This document shows positions 13,376-24,226 of a stretch of DNA of 64,000 bases, piece after piece; the stretch's first letter is position 1, and every line of letters begins with the position of its first letter. The notes under the pieces are model-generated. The model worked only from the letters and a program-made list of their open reading frames with translations. It was not told the DNA's origin and did not search any database. Origin of the DNA: Puccinia triticina (lineage: Eukaryota > Basidiomycota > Pucciniomycetes > Pucciniales > Pucciniaceae); NCBI RefSeq assembly GCF_026914185.1, contig NC_070569.1:5704001-5768000 (forward strand). Reading direction: 5' to 3'. A program made the translations under genes and the position numbers.

Positions 13376-14348
13376 ATGACACCAACTCGAACACCAGTGT
13401 TGAGGCTCCCAGCAAGAAAAAATCTTTCTCAGCAGTTGCTGGACCAAGCACCCAACCGTTTTAAGCCTTTTCTATGACCATCCTTCTCTTTTTGCCCGCC
13501 ACCAACTGACCCTGACATCTGTCTCTATTCGCTCACACTAGGGCCAGAACCTTCAGGCAGTCACAAGCGGCCCCGCCGTGAAGCGAGTCCGTCTTCATCA
13601 AGCAATGGTGAAGACGGTGATGATGGTGGAAACTATATCCAAGAATCAGGCAAAGATAGCACCCACCCCAATCGACTCGGTCCATCAATAGACCCAGAGA
13701 TAGACCAACTAGATCAATTGTTCCACAGCAATCAATCCGGTCTGATGCCCTCGGCAACATCCTCAACGGCCCCTGCTATGACCACCAAGGACGATCCCCT
13801 TGTGGATCTCCTCAGGAAGCTTCGGATTCAAACCAAGCTTGATGATAAGCACTATCAAGATGCTATCACTATATTGAATGTAAGCATTTTTTTTCACTCT
13901 TTGGCTTCCACCCATCTCATTGAAGTTGTATCAAAAAGACGCCAGGAGCTGCCATGCCCTTCTTAGTCTTCCAAGAGATGCAGCGCTTGCAGCAGGACTC
14001 CTCAGGCTCAGCCACACACGAGCCAAAGGTCACCGCAAATAACAACAACAGCACCGCTGAACCCCCATCCAAAGGTTTTCAGTACAGCAATGTCCTAAAG
14101 GTCTGTTCCAATCTCCCTCTCTCATGTCATATCCTCATCGGTGTGTGCTTTTTTCTTTAGGACCGTATCCGGGACATCTCCAAAGAAACAATGCTGCGAT
14201 CCGACATCCAGGCCTACACACAAAAGCAATACACCCCTGGGACAGGTGACAGGTCCTTGCTCACCCTCACAATGGTGCGTTGTCTTTGACATGATTTCTC
14301 ATTCTTGATGCATAGCACTGATCTCAATTTAAACAGCAAAGTTTACAC

Positions 14349-17300
14349 CACTTCAAACATTTCAAGATGTTCCGTGCGGAATATCCTGTCAGGGTCACGG
14401 AATATCCGGTAAATAATCGGAATATCCGGTCATTTTCTGGATCTGGGATCCTATCATCTCTTCTCTCACGCTCATTCCCACTTTCTCACGCTATGGAGAC
14501 ACATCCAATTTGCCGCACCCAACAAGAGAGATTGCCCACGGGGCCCCGCGAGATTTGTCATAAAACACTCACACCCACACACACAAGCACAGGGCAGAGG
14601 CCAAGAGGGCCTGTGTGGCAGGCAAGCCGAGGCGTTTGATGATTGCGTAGAGCGCCGAGGCCTCTTGGTTGGGCCCCTGGAGCGAGCAGAGACCGGTGAG
14701 TGTGCTGATGACAATCGCGTAGATCACCGACTGTTGGCTCGCCAGCCCTGTCCCCACTAGCATCGTCACGATGTGCAGGATGTCCGGGAGATACAGCTGG
14801 GCCTGGATGTGCGCCGAAAACGAGATGCTCATCTCCATGGGGACGAGCGCCGTTATCTCCGGCCATTCCGGACTGTCCGATATCATCGCCACTGGCTGCG
14901 CGGTCGTCCGGCCGATCGCCAGCACCACACCATCAACAATCAGCCCCTCAACCTATTTGAAGAAGCACGATTACGCACCCTCCGCAGCAGCTTGCCTTGC
15001 AAGTTGATGCAGTTTCCAGACACCGCAATCTCACAGACCTCGGTGAACCGGGCCGAGTTGGACCCATGGGTGATTGCGGACATCGCGAGCTCCTCCATGA
15101 TCAGCGGCAGGAGGGATTCCTGGCGGGCCACGGAGGGCCATATGCGGCCATGCAACAGGCCTTGGAGCTAAACCCACACACGAAAAAGTCAGTTGGGGGC
15201 GAAAGAAGCCAGCGCCAGAGACGCACTTCTTGTTGACACAGGGTGAGTTCGATGAGTCTGCGCAAGATGTTTTTGACGCGGTTGCGGGCATGTTCGTACT
15301 CCTCACGGGGACAGACGAGACAGTTGCTGAGTTTCTGGAGCCAGGACTTGACGGCGACCTCGGAGGCCGAGGCGGTGGGCAGGGAGATGAAGGGAGGACC
15401 TCGGCCCACAGCTCGTGGCCCAGCGTCGGGCTCAGGCGCTTGGTGCCGTCGTGCCAATGCTTGAACTCCATCGGCTGGACACTCTTCAGCTCCGCGCCGA
15501 GCTTCTCCTGGTGCTCGTAGAGGAAGCGGTGCAGGACGTGGCGGTCCGAGGCGTCTAATGGGACCGCTGCTAGCTCCTCTTGCAGATCACACCCCTCCTC
15601 CGCTAACATCCCCGGCTCGTCTATCAACTACCCCCCAAAAGTGTATCCCGTTATTTTCATTCCCGTGTCAGGAGGTGGAAAAGGAGAAGAGGAGGAAAGC
15701 GTACGGAGATGTCCTTCAAGAAGCGGGTCATGGGGTAGACTTTTTTCGCCATGAAGGGGTTAAGGGGCTTCATAGCGGGTTTGCGCGCGGAGAAGCGGAT
15801 ATTGTTGGAGAGGGCCTGGAGGACCTTGGTGATCATGACAAGGCTCCTGCGAATCTCGCGGGTGTTGTTCGGGAGATCGAGGTCAATGACCTCGGGGGAG
15901 ACGATGGCGGGGTTGATGAAGCGGAGGAAGATGAAGCCGCCGATGGAGGTGAACACGCTTTCGGGGTATTTCTCCTGGACGGTGGTTGCGAAGTGGTGGC
16001 AGATCTCGCAGATCGCGCCCGGGAGCTTCTTCCAGGACACTGCAATCACGTTGAGGAACGCCTCCGTGACCTGCTCCAGGTTGCGCGCCGCCTCGTCCTC
16101 CTCCGCACTCGCCCGATGCGGGTCGAAGTTGACCAAGAACTCCGAGGGCTTGTTAACAAGGCCGACCAGCAGGTTCGAGAGCGTGGCCCGCAGATAGTTG
16201 TAGCCCTGGGCCCGGGCAAAGATGGTGAGCAGCCGCGTGGTGAACAAGTTCCCCCGGAACACCGTTGACTCGTGGTCTAAACACCCAGCATCATTGTTTC
16301 GTCAGCCATATGTGTACGTAACGAGAGTGGGGGATGCAGGACGACTCGCCTGTCGCCGCGACTTCCCGCTCGATCGAGGCCTTCAGGAACTTGATGACGC
16401 CTTTGTGATAGTCAAAGATATTGAGGATCACCTCCGTCATTTCCTCAAAGTCGGCGGACCCGCAGGCGAGCGTGAGGTCGGGCCGAGTGATTATCTAGCC
16501 ACCCAAGAAAAAACAGCATCAACAGCGAGTCTTGCGGCGCCAAGAAAAAGCCCTACATCGACGATTTTGTCCAAGCCAGTCGCCCGCACAGGCTTGACGA
16601 GCTCGGGCAGGCCCTCCTTCACGACCTCCCACAGGATGTGGATATTTGCCTGTTTGATGCGATTGTCAGGGTGGTGGAACATGTTGACGAAGTAGCGGAA
16701 GGCGGGGTCGATGTTCGCAGCCATGAGCTTGACAAGACAGTTGATGGTCTGCCCGCGGAAGCCGGCCAGCTCGACGATCTCCCGCGTGATCGAGGCCAGC
16801 TCCCGTTGCAAGGCCGCCGCGTGCTCCAGCGTCCCCCCGCCCCCGCCCTGCTCCCCTCATACATCATCAGTTCTCTGCCCCCAGCCGCCCTCTTGAGTGG
16901 GAAGTCACGCACCTTCGTTCCGCCGCCCGCCGCCATCTTCCCTTTGCAACTCCGGACCGCAACAACCTACACAACAGATCCCGCAGAAGCTTTCCGCATC
17001 AATACACCCGCTCTCGCCCAAGTAAGGATAGAATACACGTACTTCTAACTTAGTGACCTCAGTGAGCAAGAACGAGAGATAATCGTAATGGCGACTGAAC
17101 AGGCGAACATGGACGACCTCGTTGTTAGCAGTGTGGTTGCCGCGGAGGAGCGCGTGTCTGGGCACGAGCTTGAGCCGGTCGTAGAACGCGGCCAGGGCCT
17201 TGAGACACGCGATGCTGAGGTCCCTATTCGCGCGCTGTCGACTAGCTTCCTCGGCCGAGATACACAACACCTGAGATCCAAAAACAAGCGTCAGAGCAAG

Positions 17301-20300
17301 TACGGGTGATGGGCAGAGGGGCGGGTTATACCATGTTGACGCTGGTGGCCCAGGCAAGGAAGTAGTCAATCATCTGGTTCTTGAGCACAGTGCTCGTCAC
17401 CAGCGGCGCCGCCCTCTCCTTATTACAGGCGACGATGACCTCAGCGAGCTGGGCCATCTTGTACTTGATGCGGGTAGCAATGGGGCCGAAGTCGGAGCCG
17501 AGGCAGCCGAGCCTGTTGGTGTATCTGGTGAAGTCGATGAGCAGGGCGGCGACGCGCTCGGCGACGGGTTCGGCGAGGGGCTCGACAATGCGCTCGAAGA
17601 AGAGGCGCAGCATCGAGATGGCCTGCTCGATGAAGTGGCTGAACGGGCTCTGCGGCTTGGCGCGCTCGTGCTCGAAGAAGTGGGCGACGATGGACTTGAG
17701 GTGTTTGAGCAGGATGGGGAACAGGGCGGTGTGGAGCTCGGTGCCCAGGGCGTCTTTGACGCCCTCGCGCATCCGCAGGTCGTCGGCGACGAGCAGGTCC
17801 ACCATCTCCTGTGATCTCCCCACACATCCGTCACACTCATCAGTCTCGGGGGTAGGGCGGAGGGGGAGGGAGACGACGCACCTGGATGTACCGGTCCACG
17901 TTCCGGGCCCGGTCGGGCAGCGCATAGAACCGGTCGTGGAGCAGGTCCGGGGGGATGAAGTGGTCGAGCGGGGCGGGCGGGGTTTGGGATGCGAGGGGTC
18001 GTGGAGGGAGGCGATGGAGGTGAGGAGGCCGGAGATGCTGATCCAGGCGTTCGTGTTTTCCTGCATCTCGTATCCCAGCAAATGAGCCCACAAGAGAGAG
18101 TATCAAGCAGAGTGTGAGAGAGAGAAGAGACGGACCAGGACGCCTTTGCCAGCAATGGCGCCGAGGGCCGGGGCACAGTCGTACATGCCGGGGTCGCCGG
18201 AGGAGTCCTCGAAGGGGCGATGGCCGACGAGGGAGGAGAGGAGCTTCCAGCGGCGGAGGGCCTCGTCCCAGAGGGGATCGATGATGGGCGAGTTGGAGGC
18301 GATGGTGCGCATGACGAGCTTGGCCCGCTTAGCCTGGGCCACGCGACCTGCACACACAAAGAACCGTACACACACGTCAGCACAGCGTTGGTTTTCGGGA
18401 GGAGGGGGAGGAGGGCTGACCGCCGAGCCCCTTGCCGTTGTCCGGCAGGCCCTGCAAGGTCGCCGAAAGCTGGGCGGCCGACAGACTCGCGTCGAGGCCG
18501 CAGAGACGCAGGACGGGGGGGGTGCTTCTCGAAGACGCTGATGAGCTCCTTGGAGCAGCGCAGGAGGTGGGCCAGGTTGTATTGGTCGACGGTGCAGAGG
18601 CCGAGCGGGACGGCGAGGCGGAGGAGGTGGCCGAAGACGAGCCAGTCGTGGGCGTGGGACTCGCTGGCGAACGGGAACCCCGGCTGTCTCGGCCCCGCGG
18701 ATCAGCAGCTTCCTTTCGGCAAGGGCAGAGGGGACATCAAACGTACGCTGTGGCCCCGCTCGCTCCACTCCACCGCCTCCTTGAACCGGTCCAGATACGC
18801 CTTGAGCAGCTGCAGCACCTCGCGCTCTTCCTCGCGGAAGACCCAGGTCTCGAGGAGCGCCTTGAGCACGGCGATCCCGACGATTGCGCGGGCCTGTCTG
18901 AGCCCGAGCGGGAGCAGCTCGACCCCCGGGAGCCCGCGGCCCGGCTGCTCGCCGGCCCCCGGTCTGGGCAAGGAGGAGGGCTGGTGGTAGGCCCGCAGGA
19001 CGGTCATCGCCGCTTGGCGCACCGGGCGCGGGTTGCGGTTGTTCAGCAGCAGCGTCGTCAGATACACAAACATCTCCAGGTCTTCCGGGTCGATGTCGTG
19101 GCCCGAGGCGAGCCGCGAGTTGAGCTCGTGCGCAGAGCGGCCCGTGTGTTGCTGTTGTTGGTGGTGGTGGTGGGGGTGGGGGTGGCGGGCCGAGGGGGGC
19201 ACGAAGAAGGCCAGCGTCGTGTCCTGGGTCCACAGGTTGAGCAGCGCCCGGACCAGCTCCGTCTTCTGACCACTCTCGTCGCCTCCGGTGATGAGCTTGG
19301 AGTTGGAGCGCATGAGGATGTGGAACTGGTTGGTCTCGAGCACCGCGCTCATGAACACGTGTCTCAGGGAGGAGGCGATGGCGGGGTAGAGCTCTTTGAG
19401 CTTGACGTTCCAGTTCGCCATGTCGTCCTCGTCCTCCGACGACCGATCCTCTGGGTGGGGGTGTGGGGAGGAGGAGGAGGGGGACGAGGAGCGGGAGGAG
19501 GAGGAGGAGCGGGGCGGGATCTCGGGGTCGCTGGCCAGTTTGTGGCAGGCCTGGATGAAGGCGATCTGGAAGGGCACGAAGCTCGTCCGGGACAGACACT
19601 TCTCGAGCAGCGTGGTGTCGACGAAGTGGCGGTCGAGCTTGCAGAGCGCGGCGAGGGCCTCGGACATGAGCGGGATCTCGACGACGCCCTCGGAGTTGGT
19701 GAACGGCTTGGAGGGGTCGAGCAGGCGCGAGTTGAGGTCGCCAACGAGGTCCAAGGCCAGCAGCCGCAGGCCGGGGCCCTCGGCGGTCATCTTGGGCGAG
19801 AAGGTGGCCGCCTTGCAGAGGTCCACACAGCATGCCGTGGCCACGTCGGTCATCTTGACCGCCTTGAGATGTTTGCGCAGACTCTCGATGAACGCGGCCT
19901 TGCGGGCGGTGACTTGGGAGCGGTTGCGGTCGCCGACGGTGATCTGAGGACAATGTCGGGGCAGACGGCGAGCAGCATGGGCATCGTCGGCCAGGTGTAT
20001 GCGCGCTTCTTGCCGTTCTCGGACAGGCCGTGGGCGACGTCGAAGAGCACGTCTGGGGCGCCCTCGAGCCGGCCGTTGGAGCGGACCAGGCTGGCATACT
20101 CGTTCGGATAGGTCTCGATCCAGTTCCAGATCGAGCGTCTGAGGGCCAGGGCGATGTCGGACTGGGCGGCGCGCTTGAGGTGGACAAACTGGGCGGAGAG
20201 CTCGCGGACGATCGAGCTGAGCCGGTGGCGGTTGAGCGAGCAGAACTCGAGCAGCCGGGTCTCTGAGCGGTCCGGGAACTCTTCGGGGCCGGACCAGTAG

Positions 20301-21307
20301 GCGATCCAGTTCTTGATCTTGCCGAGGACGATGGTCCAGTTGGATGCGGAGACGAAGAAGCGGATCTTGGAGACCTGGGTGAGGATGTCGCCCATGAGCG
20401 AGGGCAAGATCGGCTTCTCGTCGGGCTCTCTTCCGCCGCCGCCGCCACCACCGAATATTGAGTTTTGTTGTTGCTGCTGCTGTTGTTGTTGTTGCTGTGG
20501 GTTTCCGAGGGTGGCTTTCCGGTGTGCTTCGTAGTTGGCGGATGACTGGCAGGTGCTGCCGATGGGTCCGAGGGCGGCGCTGGCGTCTTCGAAGCGCTGG
20601 TGCTCCTTGAGGAAGAAACTAATGGTGGCGACGAGCTGCTTGGCAAGGTTGTCGTTGAGCTGGGGGGGGGGGGGGGTCAACCCAGTCTGTGAGCGATGGT
20701 TTGGGGGCCTGGCTGGGGTGGTGGGGCGTGGGGGGTGGGTCGTGGCTGGCGAGGGCGACCTGCTCGCGGTGCCAGGCCCAGTGGTATGACATGCAGTAGC
20801 GGAGGATCTTGATGACGAAGAGCTGTGTGCGCAGATGGTTGACGAGTCCGGTCTGTTCGTCGGAGGTGAAGGGCTGTTGACGGAAGGGAGTCAGTGAGTG
20901 AGTCAGCCAGGTATAGTTAGTGCAGCTCACGTGGGAGGGTGAGGCTAGTTTCTGGAGTAGTTTTTGGATGACGCAGGGCAGTCGCTGGCAGCACATCTCG
21001 AATAGTGCGCTGCATGACTGGCGGATGAGTACGTCTGTCTCGAGTGGGCTGAGATGGGGTTGGCCTGGTTGGATAGCTTGGCCATGATCTTGTTGACGAG
21101 GGCATCGATGAGTTCGGCTGCTGCTACTGCTGTTGATGTTCCTTTTGACCTGTTCAATGTTTGTCAGGATCACGAGATGGTCTCTTGCGGTTGCCTTTGA
21201 GAGGGGACCAAGATAGAATAATCCGACCGGATACTCCGAGTATTTACCGGATATTCCGTCACCCCTACCAGATATTCCCCGCGGAATATCAAACAATGTT
21301 TGAAGTG
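14349..21307. mobile_element. CACTA-like TIR element carrying a RasGAP gene fragment
   Basis: The ends are 83-bp imperfect inverted repeats (14349-14431 and 21225-21307; 14 mismatches by eye). The outermost 13 bases, CACTTCAAACATT, are perfect. It is flanked by the direct 3-bp duplication CAC (14346-14348 and 21308-21310). The CACT start, 3-bp TSD and repeated subterminal motif (GGAATATCC, several copies at each end) fit the CACTA/CMC superfamily. No transposase lies inside, so it is non-autonomous. Almost the whole interior is a minus-strand neurofibromin-like gene fragment lying 70-130 bases from each TIR. Confidence 0.82.
14560..21190 (-). pseudogene. truncated, frameshifted neurofibromin/IRA-type Ras GTPase-activating protein gene
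   Basis: Intact homologues stimulate GTP hydrolysis by Ras at membranes. The GAP core is at 16262-15657: FRGN with the expected arginine finger, and FLRFINPAIVSPEVIDLDLP, nearly identical to the NF1 signature. Upstream lie helical-repeat segments (ELIDALVNKIMAKL, LRRSIWNWIETYPNEYASLV, CCVDLCKAATFSPK), and downstream YLPDILHIVTMLVGTG near 14,780. Introns with GT-AG ends remain. No in-frame ATG precedes the first homologous codons near 21,130, and the C-terminal part after 14,560 is missing. At least six single-base frame breaks occur near 21,057, 20,662-20,676 (15 G), 19,948, 18,515-18,522 (8 G), 17,980 and 15,394. G+C is high (42 of 60 in 19,081-19,140) against 28 of 60 in two sampled lines from the eIF3c and phospholipase genes. 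I read it as captured cargo, not the host's working copy. Confidence 0.85.
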
Positions 21308-22033
21308 CACGGACTCCCCCTTGAGTTCCGCAGAAAGGAATTCCCGCCAGGGGTCATTGATGGTGACAACGCAGCCACAAAAGATTTTATCTCCCAAGTA
21401 CGCAAGATCCAGCGCCACGTCCGGTACGGTGTCCGTGAGAAGCTCCTTTCAAACATTGTTCGACCCGACAACTCTGGATTCGTTGAGGAAGGTGAAGTTC
21501 CGAATATCCATGAGCTTGCCGAGACAGTTTACAGGCACCTGCACCCTGTCGAAGCATCTGTTTCAAACGAGCAGCTTAGAAATATCTCAGTCCTTTTCAT
21601 TGCCCGAGTTGCCCACCTTCGATTACAAACCGTCGATCACCTAGTAAATCCTCCACTCAAGAAAATCTCGCAATGGGACCTAGTTGATCAAAAGCTCAAA
21701 GAACTCGCGACTTGTAACGCCGATTACTGTGCGGTGTAAGTGTCTCCATTTCTCTTTCACTGCATATTCCGTATTTATGTTCATCAAAAAAGTAGCCTGA
21801 CATTTTTTATTCATTAAAGCTGGGGCAAGGCAGTCCTGGCCAAGGATCATGCCCTCTTTGGGCAGGGGAAAACGTTTGCACAAATTGCAAAGGAAAACAC
21901 CATCAAAATGCCCACCGATGACGAGGTTCAGGAACAACTCAACATTCTTCTGCAATCTCGTGCCGGTAGGACCTCTAACGAGGCTCAAGAACAACCTGAT
22001 GAGCATCACCGATCTCGTTCCGGTGGGATCTGA

Positions 22034-22470
22034 GGCCTATTGAACTCGTGCCGGTAGAACAAGAACAGCTCGACGAACATCTAAAATCTTGCTCTGGTAG
22101 GATCTGAGGCCCGACTAGCCCCTCCCACCAAATTTCTCACTTTTTCATCGTCTCCGACCAGTCTCCTGGAGGTGGGACCTGGAACAACTTTGGATAACAT
22201 CTCAATGACCATCTCCGATATCATCCTGCTAGGATTGCAGGCTTCTCCCTCAACATTTTCACTTTTTATATGTGTTGTTTGCTACAATCTCACCGATGAA
22301 AATAATAAAGTACTGAAAACGTTATTATGTACGTGAGCCAGCCAAAAAAAAAAGGCTGCAGGTGCGAAAAAAAAAAATTGGGTCCGCAGGTGCGAAAAAA
22401 AAATGGGCCGCAGCAAAACTGGTGTGAAAAAAATGGGCCGCAGCAGCTTGGCTGCAGCCAGGCAAGTGAG
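22034..22470. other. 3' flank of the split gene; degenerate A-rich repeat
   Basis: No gene was seen. Bases 22,340-22,450 hold four loose repeats of a unit like GGCCGCAG followed by a run of 7-11 A. An open minus frame here is low-complexity and is not supported. Confidence 0.5.
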
Positions 22471-22474
22471 AATA

Positions 22475-22865
22475 TCCGGTGGACATTGACACTCAGGGCC
22501 GTAAAGTCCAAACTCATATCCGCTGGATGGTTTTGCCGCATCCGCTGGATGGTTCGATGCCATAGGATACCATCCAGTGGATGGTTCTCTCACATCCGCT
22601 GGATGGCTCGATACCATCCAGCGGATGGTATTGTAACATCCGCTGGATGGCTTGATAACATCCAGCGGATGGGTTTGTCATATCCGCTCAATGGGTTTGT
22701 TACATCCGCTGGATGCCTCGATACCATCCAGCGGATGTGACGCTCTGAAATGTTAAGGATCCGTCCAGCAGACTAGTGTCCGCTGGACGCTTCCTGCCCC
22801 GCGAGTTCTGGACGGCAGAAAACATGTCCAAGTCCACATCCGATGAACATCGGACATGTCCCGTG
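22475..22865. repeat. palindromic minisatellite array B
   Basis: CATCCGCTGGATGG units alternate with the inverted CCATCCAGCGGATG, with linkers such as CTCGATA. About ten units are recognisable. The layout matches array A with a different core sequence. No TIR or TSD was identified at the edges. Confidence 0.8.
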
Positions 22866-23225
22866 GTGTACATACGAAGTATGTATGTAGAACGCTTTTG
22901 TGTTTTACTGTGTAGTCAAGATCAAGCAGCACTTTTCTACAAACCTATATGTTCAATCCGAGTCAGTGAATCTCATTCATGTATTCGTACTGACGTGTGT
23001 ATCCCCAGGAAAATCCCCTCAGTAATTCTTCAGCTGAGTGTTTCCACAATGTCAAGAGTGTAATGGTCCACTCATCCTGCAAATTCAGACGGGGTATCTA
23101 TAAGGATCTCTTGCATACCTCCTGCATGAATTGAAAAATTATTTTGGGGTGTAATATTGCTATGGTCTGGGCTATGGAGAGCAAGAAAGAGTCTATGTAT
23201 GATCATCTGGGGTTCTGGATGCTAA

Positions 23226-23375
23226 GGCCCCGTTTGGAGCCGATATAATCCAGGCGATATATGAGTTTTTTTGCATGACATCCTATGTGACATCTGATCA
23301 GGTCCGCCAAAACTTGATCAGATGTCACAAGTTTCCAGATTATATCGCGCAATTATATCGGCTCCAAACGGGGCC
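23226..23375. mobile_element. 150-bp PIF/Harbinger-like MITE
   Basis: The first 24 bases match the inverted last 24 perfectly, starting GGCCCCGTTTGGAGCCG. It is flanked by TAA at 23223-23225 and 23376-23378. The 3-bp TAA/TTA duplication and GGCCCCGTTTGG start fit PIF/Harbinger. The same start occurs in the element at 50780. Confidence 0.85.
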
Positions 23376-23487
23376 TAAGTAGTAAGAGGTAGATTGTGGG
23401 ACAAGGAAGCTGCCTGGATCTCCAGCCTCTCAAACCATCAGTGTGCAGACTGTAAAATTTACATGAAAAGCTAGATACATAGGAAAG

Positions 23488-23687
23488 TGGATGACTTCCC
23501 GTCAGCATTTAGAGAGCTCTGGATGCCCCCCCAACTCCTCAATTAAGACACCTACAAAAACAACAAACAGCGCACATGAAAGCAATGAACAACAGGCTGA
23601 TGGAAATATCTTCCTTTTTACTGAAAATTAAGAGTTTGGGTGTGTAAATTGAGATCTGGGAGGCTAGACTTGATGGGAAGTCATCCA
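23488..23687. mobile_element. small TIR element, about 200 bp
   Basis: The inverted ends read TGGATGACTTCCCGTCA and TGGATGACTTCCCATCA. The interior contains the AGAGCTCT palindrome also seen near 4,110. No clean TSD was found. Confidence 0.5.
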
Positions 23688-23689
23688 GT

Positions 23690-24218
23690 CCCTGCTACAG
23701 CTCATGTCCAATGGGTTCTTTGACATGAAAATCTGAAATCAAAGTTCTGGTGCCACTGCCCACCCATCCGCAATCATTTATATTTTCTTTTATTTGTAAA
23801 ATTGAGGCTCACATTAGCACTTTTTTATTTCTACCTGGAGGCTTGAGTATAAGGTATGGTTCAATAATATCTATGCCTTGAATTTTGAGTACTCCAATTT
23901 TTTATCACCCCCCCCCCCCTTGAATTAAGATTTGAGAGACTTATGTGCAGTACTCGGCCAGGTGGTTGCACCAGGAAAAATAAACTGTCACTAGACTACA
24001 GTTGAAATCAGCTGAGCTGCCCACCAGTTGCACAGTTAGACTCTTGGACAACCCCCTGTAGGAAACAAAGCGGTCATTGTATCATAGTTGTGATAGTGCC
24101 AGAGCTGGAAAAAAGTGTTAGCCATTGTTGCTTGATGTCACCTGACGTCTGGTGACGACTTATTTTCCTGGTATGATAGTTTTTTTGCAAGTAAGACTAA
24201 GATCTGTGTTTGAGCATG
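23690..24218. other. no gene seen
   Basis: AT-rich, with a run of ten C at 23,910-23,920 and no supported ORF. Confidence 0.5.
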
Positions 24219-24226
24219 GCTATTGC

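Larger units (their letters stand above)
13376..22033 (+). pseudogene. 448-aa gene of unknown function, split by a 6.96-kb transposon in exon 5
   Basis: Exons: 13376-13457, 13542-13879, 13939-14100, 14161-14274, 14337-14348 joined to 21311-21735 after removal of the insert, and 21820-22033. The total is 1347 nt, 448 aa, and every join keeps frame. The N-terminal third is low-complexity (Ser/Asp-rich with a basic HKRPRREAS), followed by helical segments such as DPLVDLLRKLRIQTKL, LVFQEMQRLQQ, YGVREKLLSNIV and ARVAHLRLQTVDHLV. I do not recognise a catalytic motif; it resembles lineage-expanded hypothetical proteins I recall from rust fungi. The insertion lies between Leu-His (TTA CAC) and Gly-Leu (GGA CTC). 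The present allele should be non-functional unless the insert is excised. It may be the second gene of a two-gene element with the neighbouring transposase-like gene. Confidence 0.7.

Noticed and set aside
18103..20646. An 847-codon open minus frame
   Set aside because: Mostly a GC-rich shadow of the RasGAP pseudogene; low-complexity Ser/Pro/Arg in most of its length, with only the last part (about 18,103-18,350) agreeing with the real RasGAP frame.
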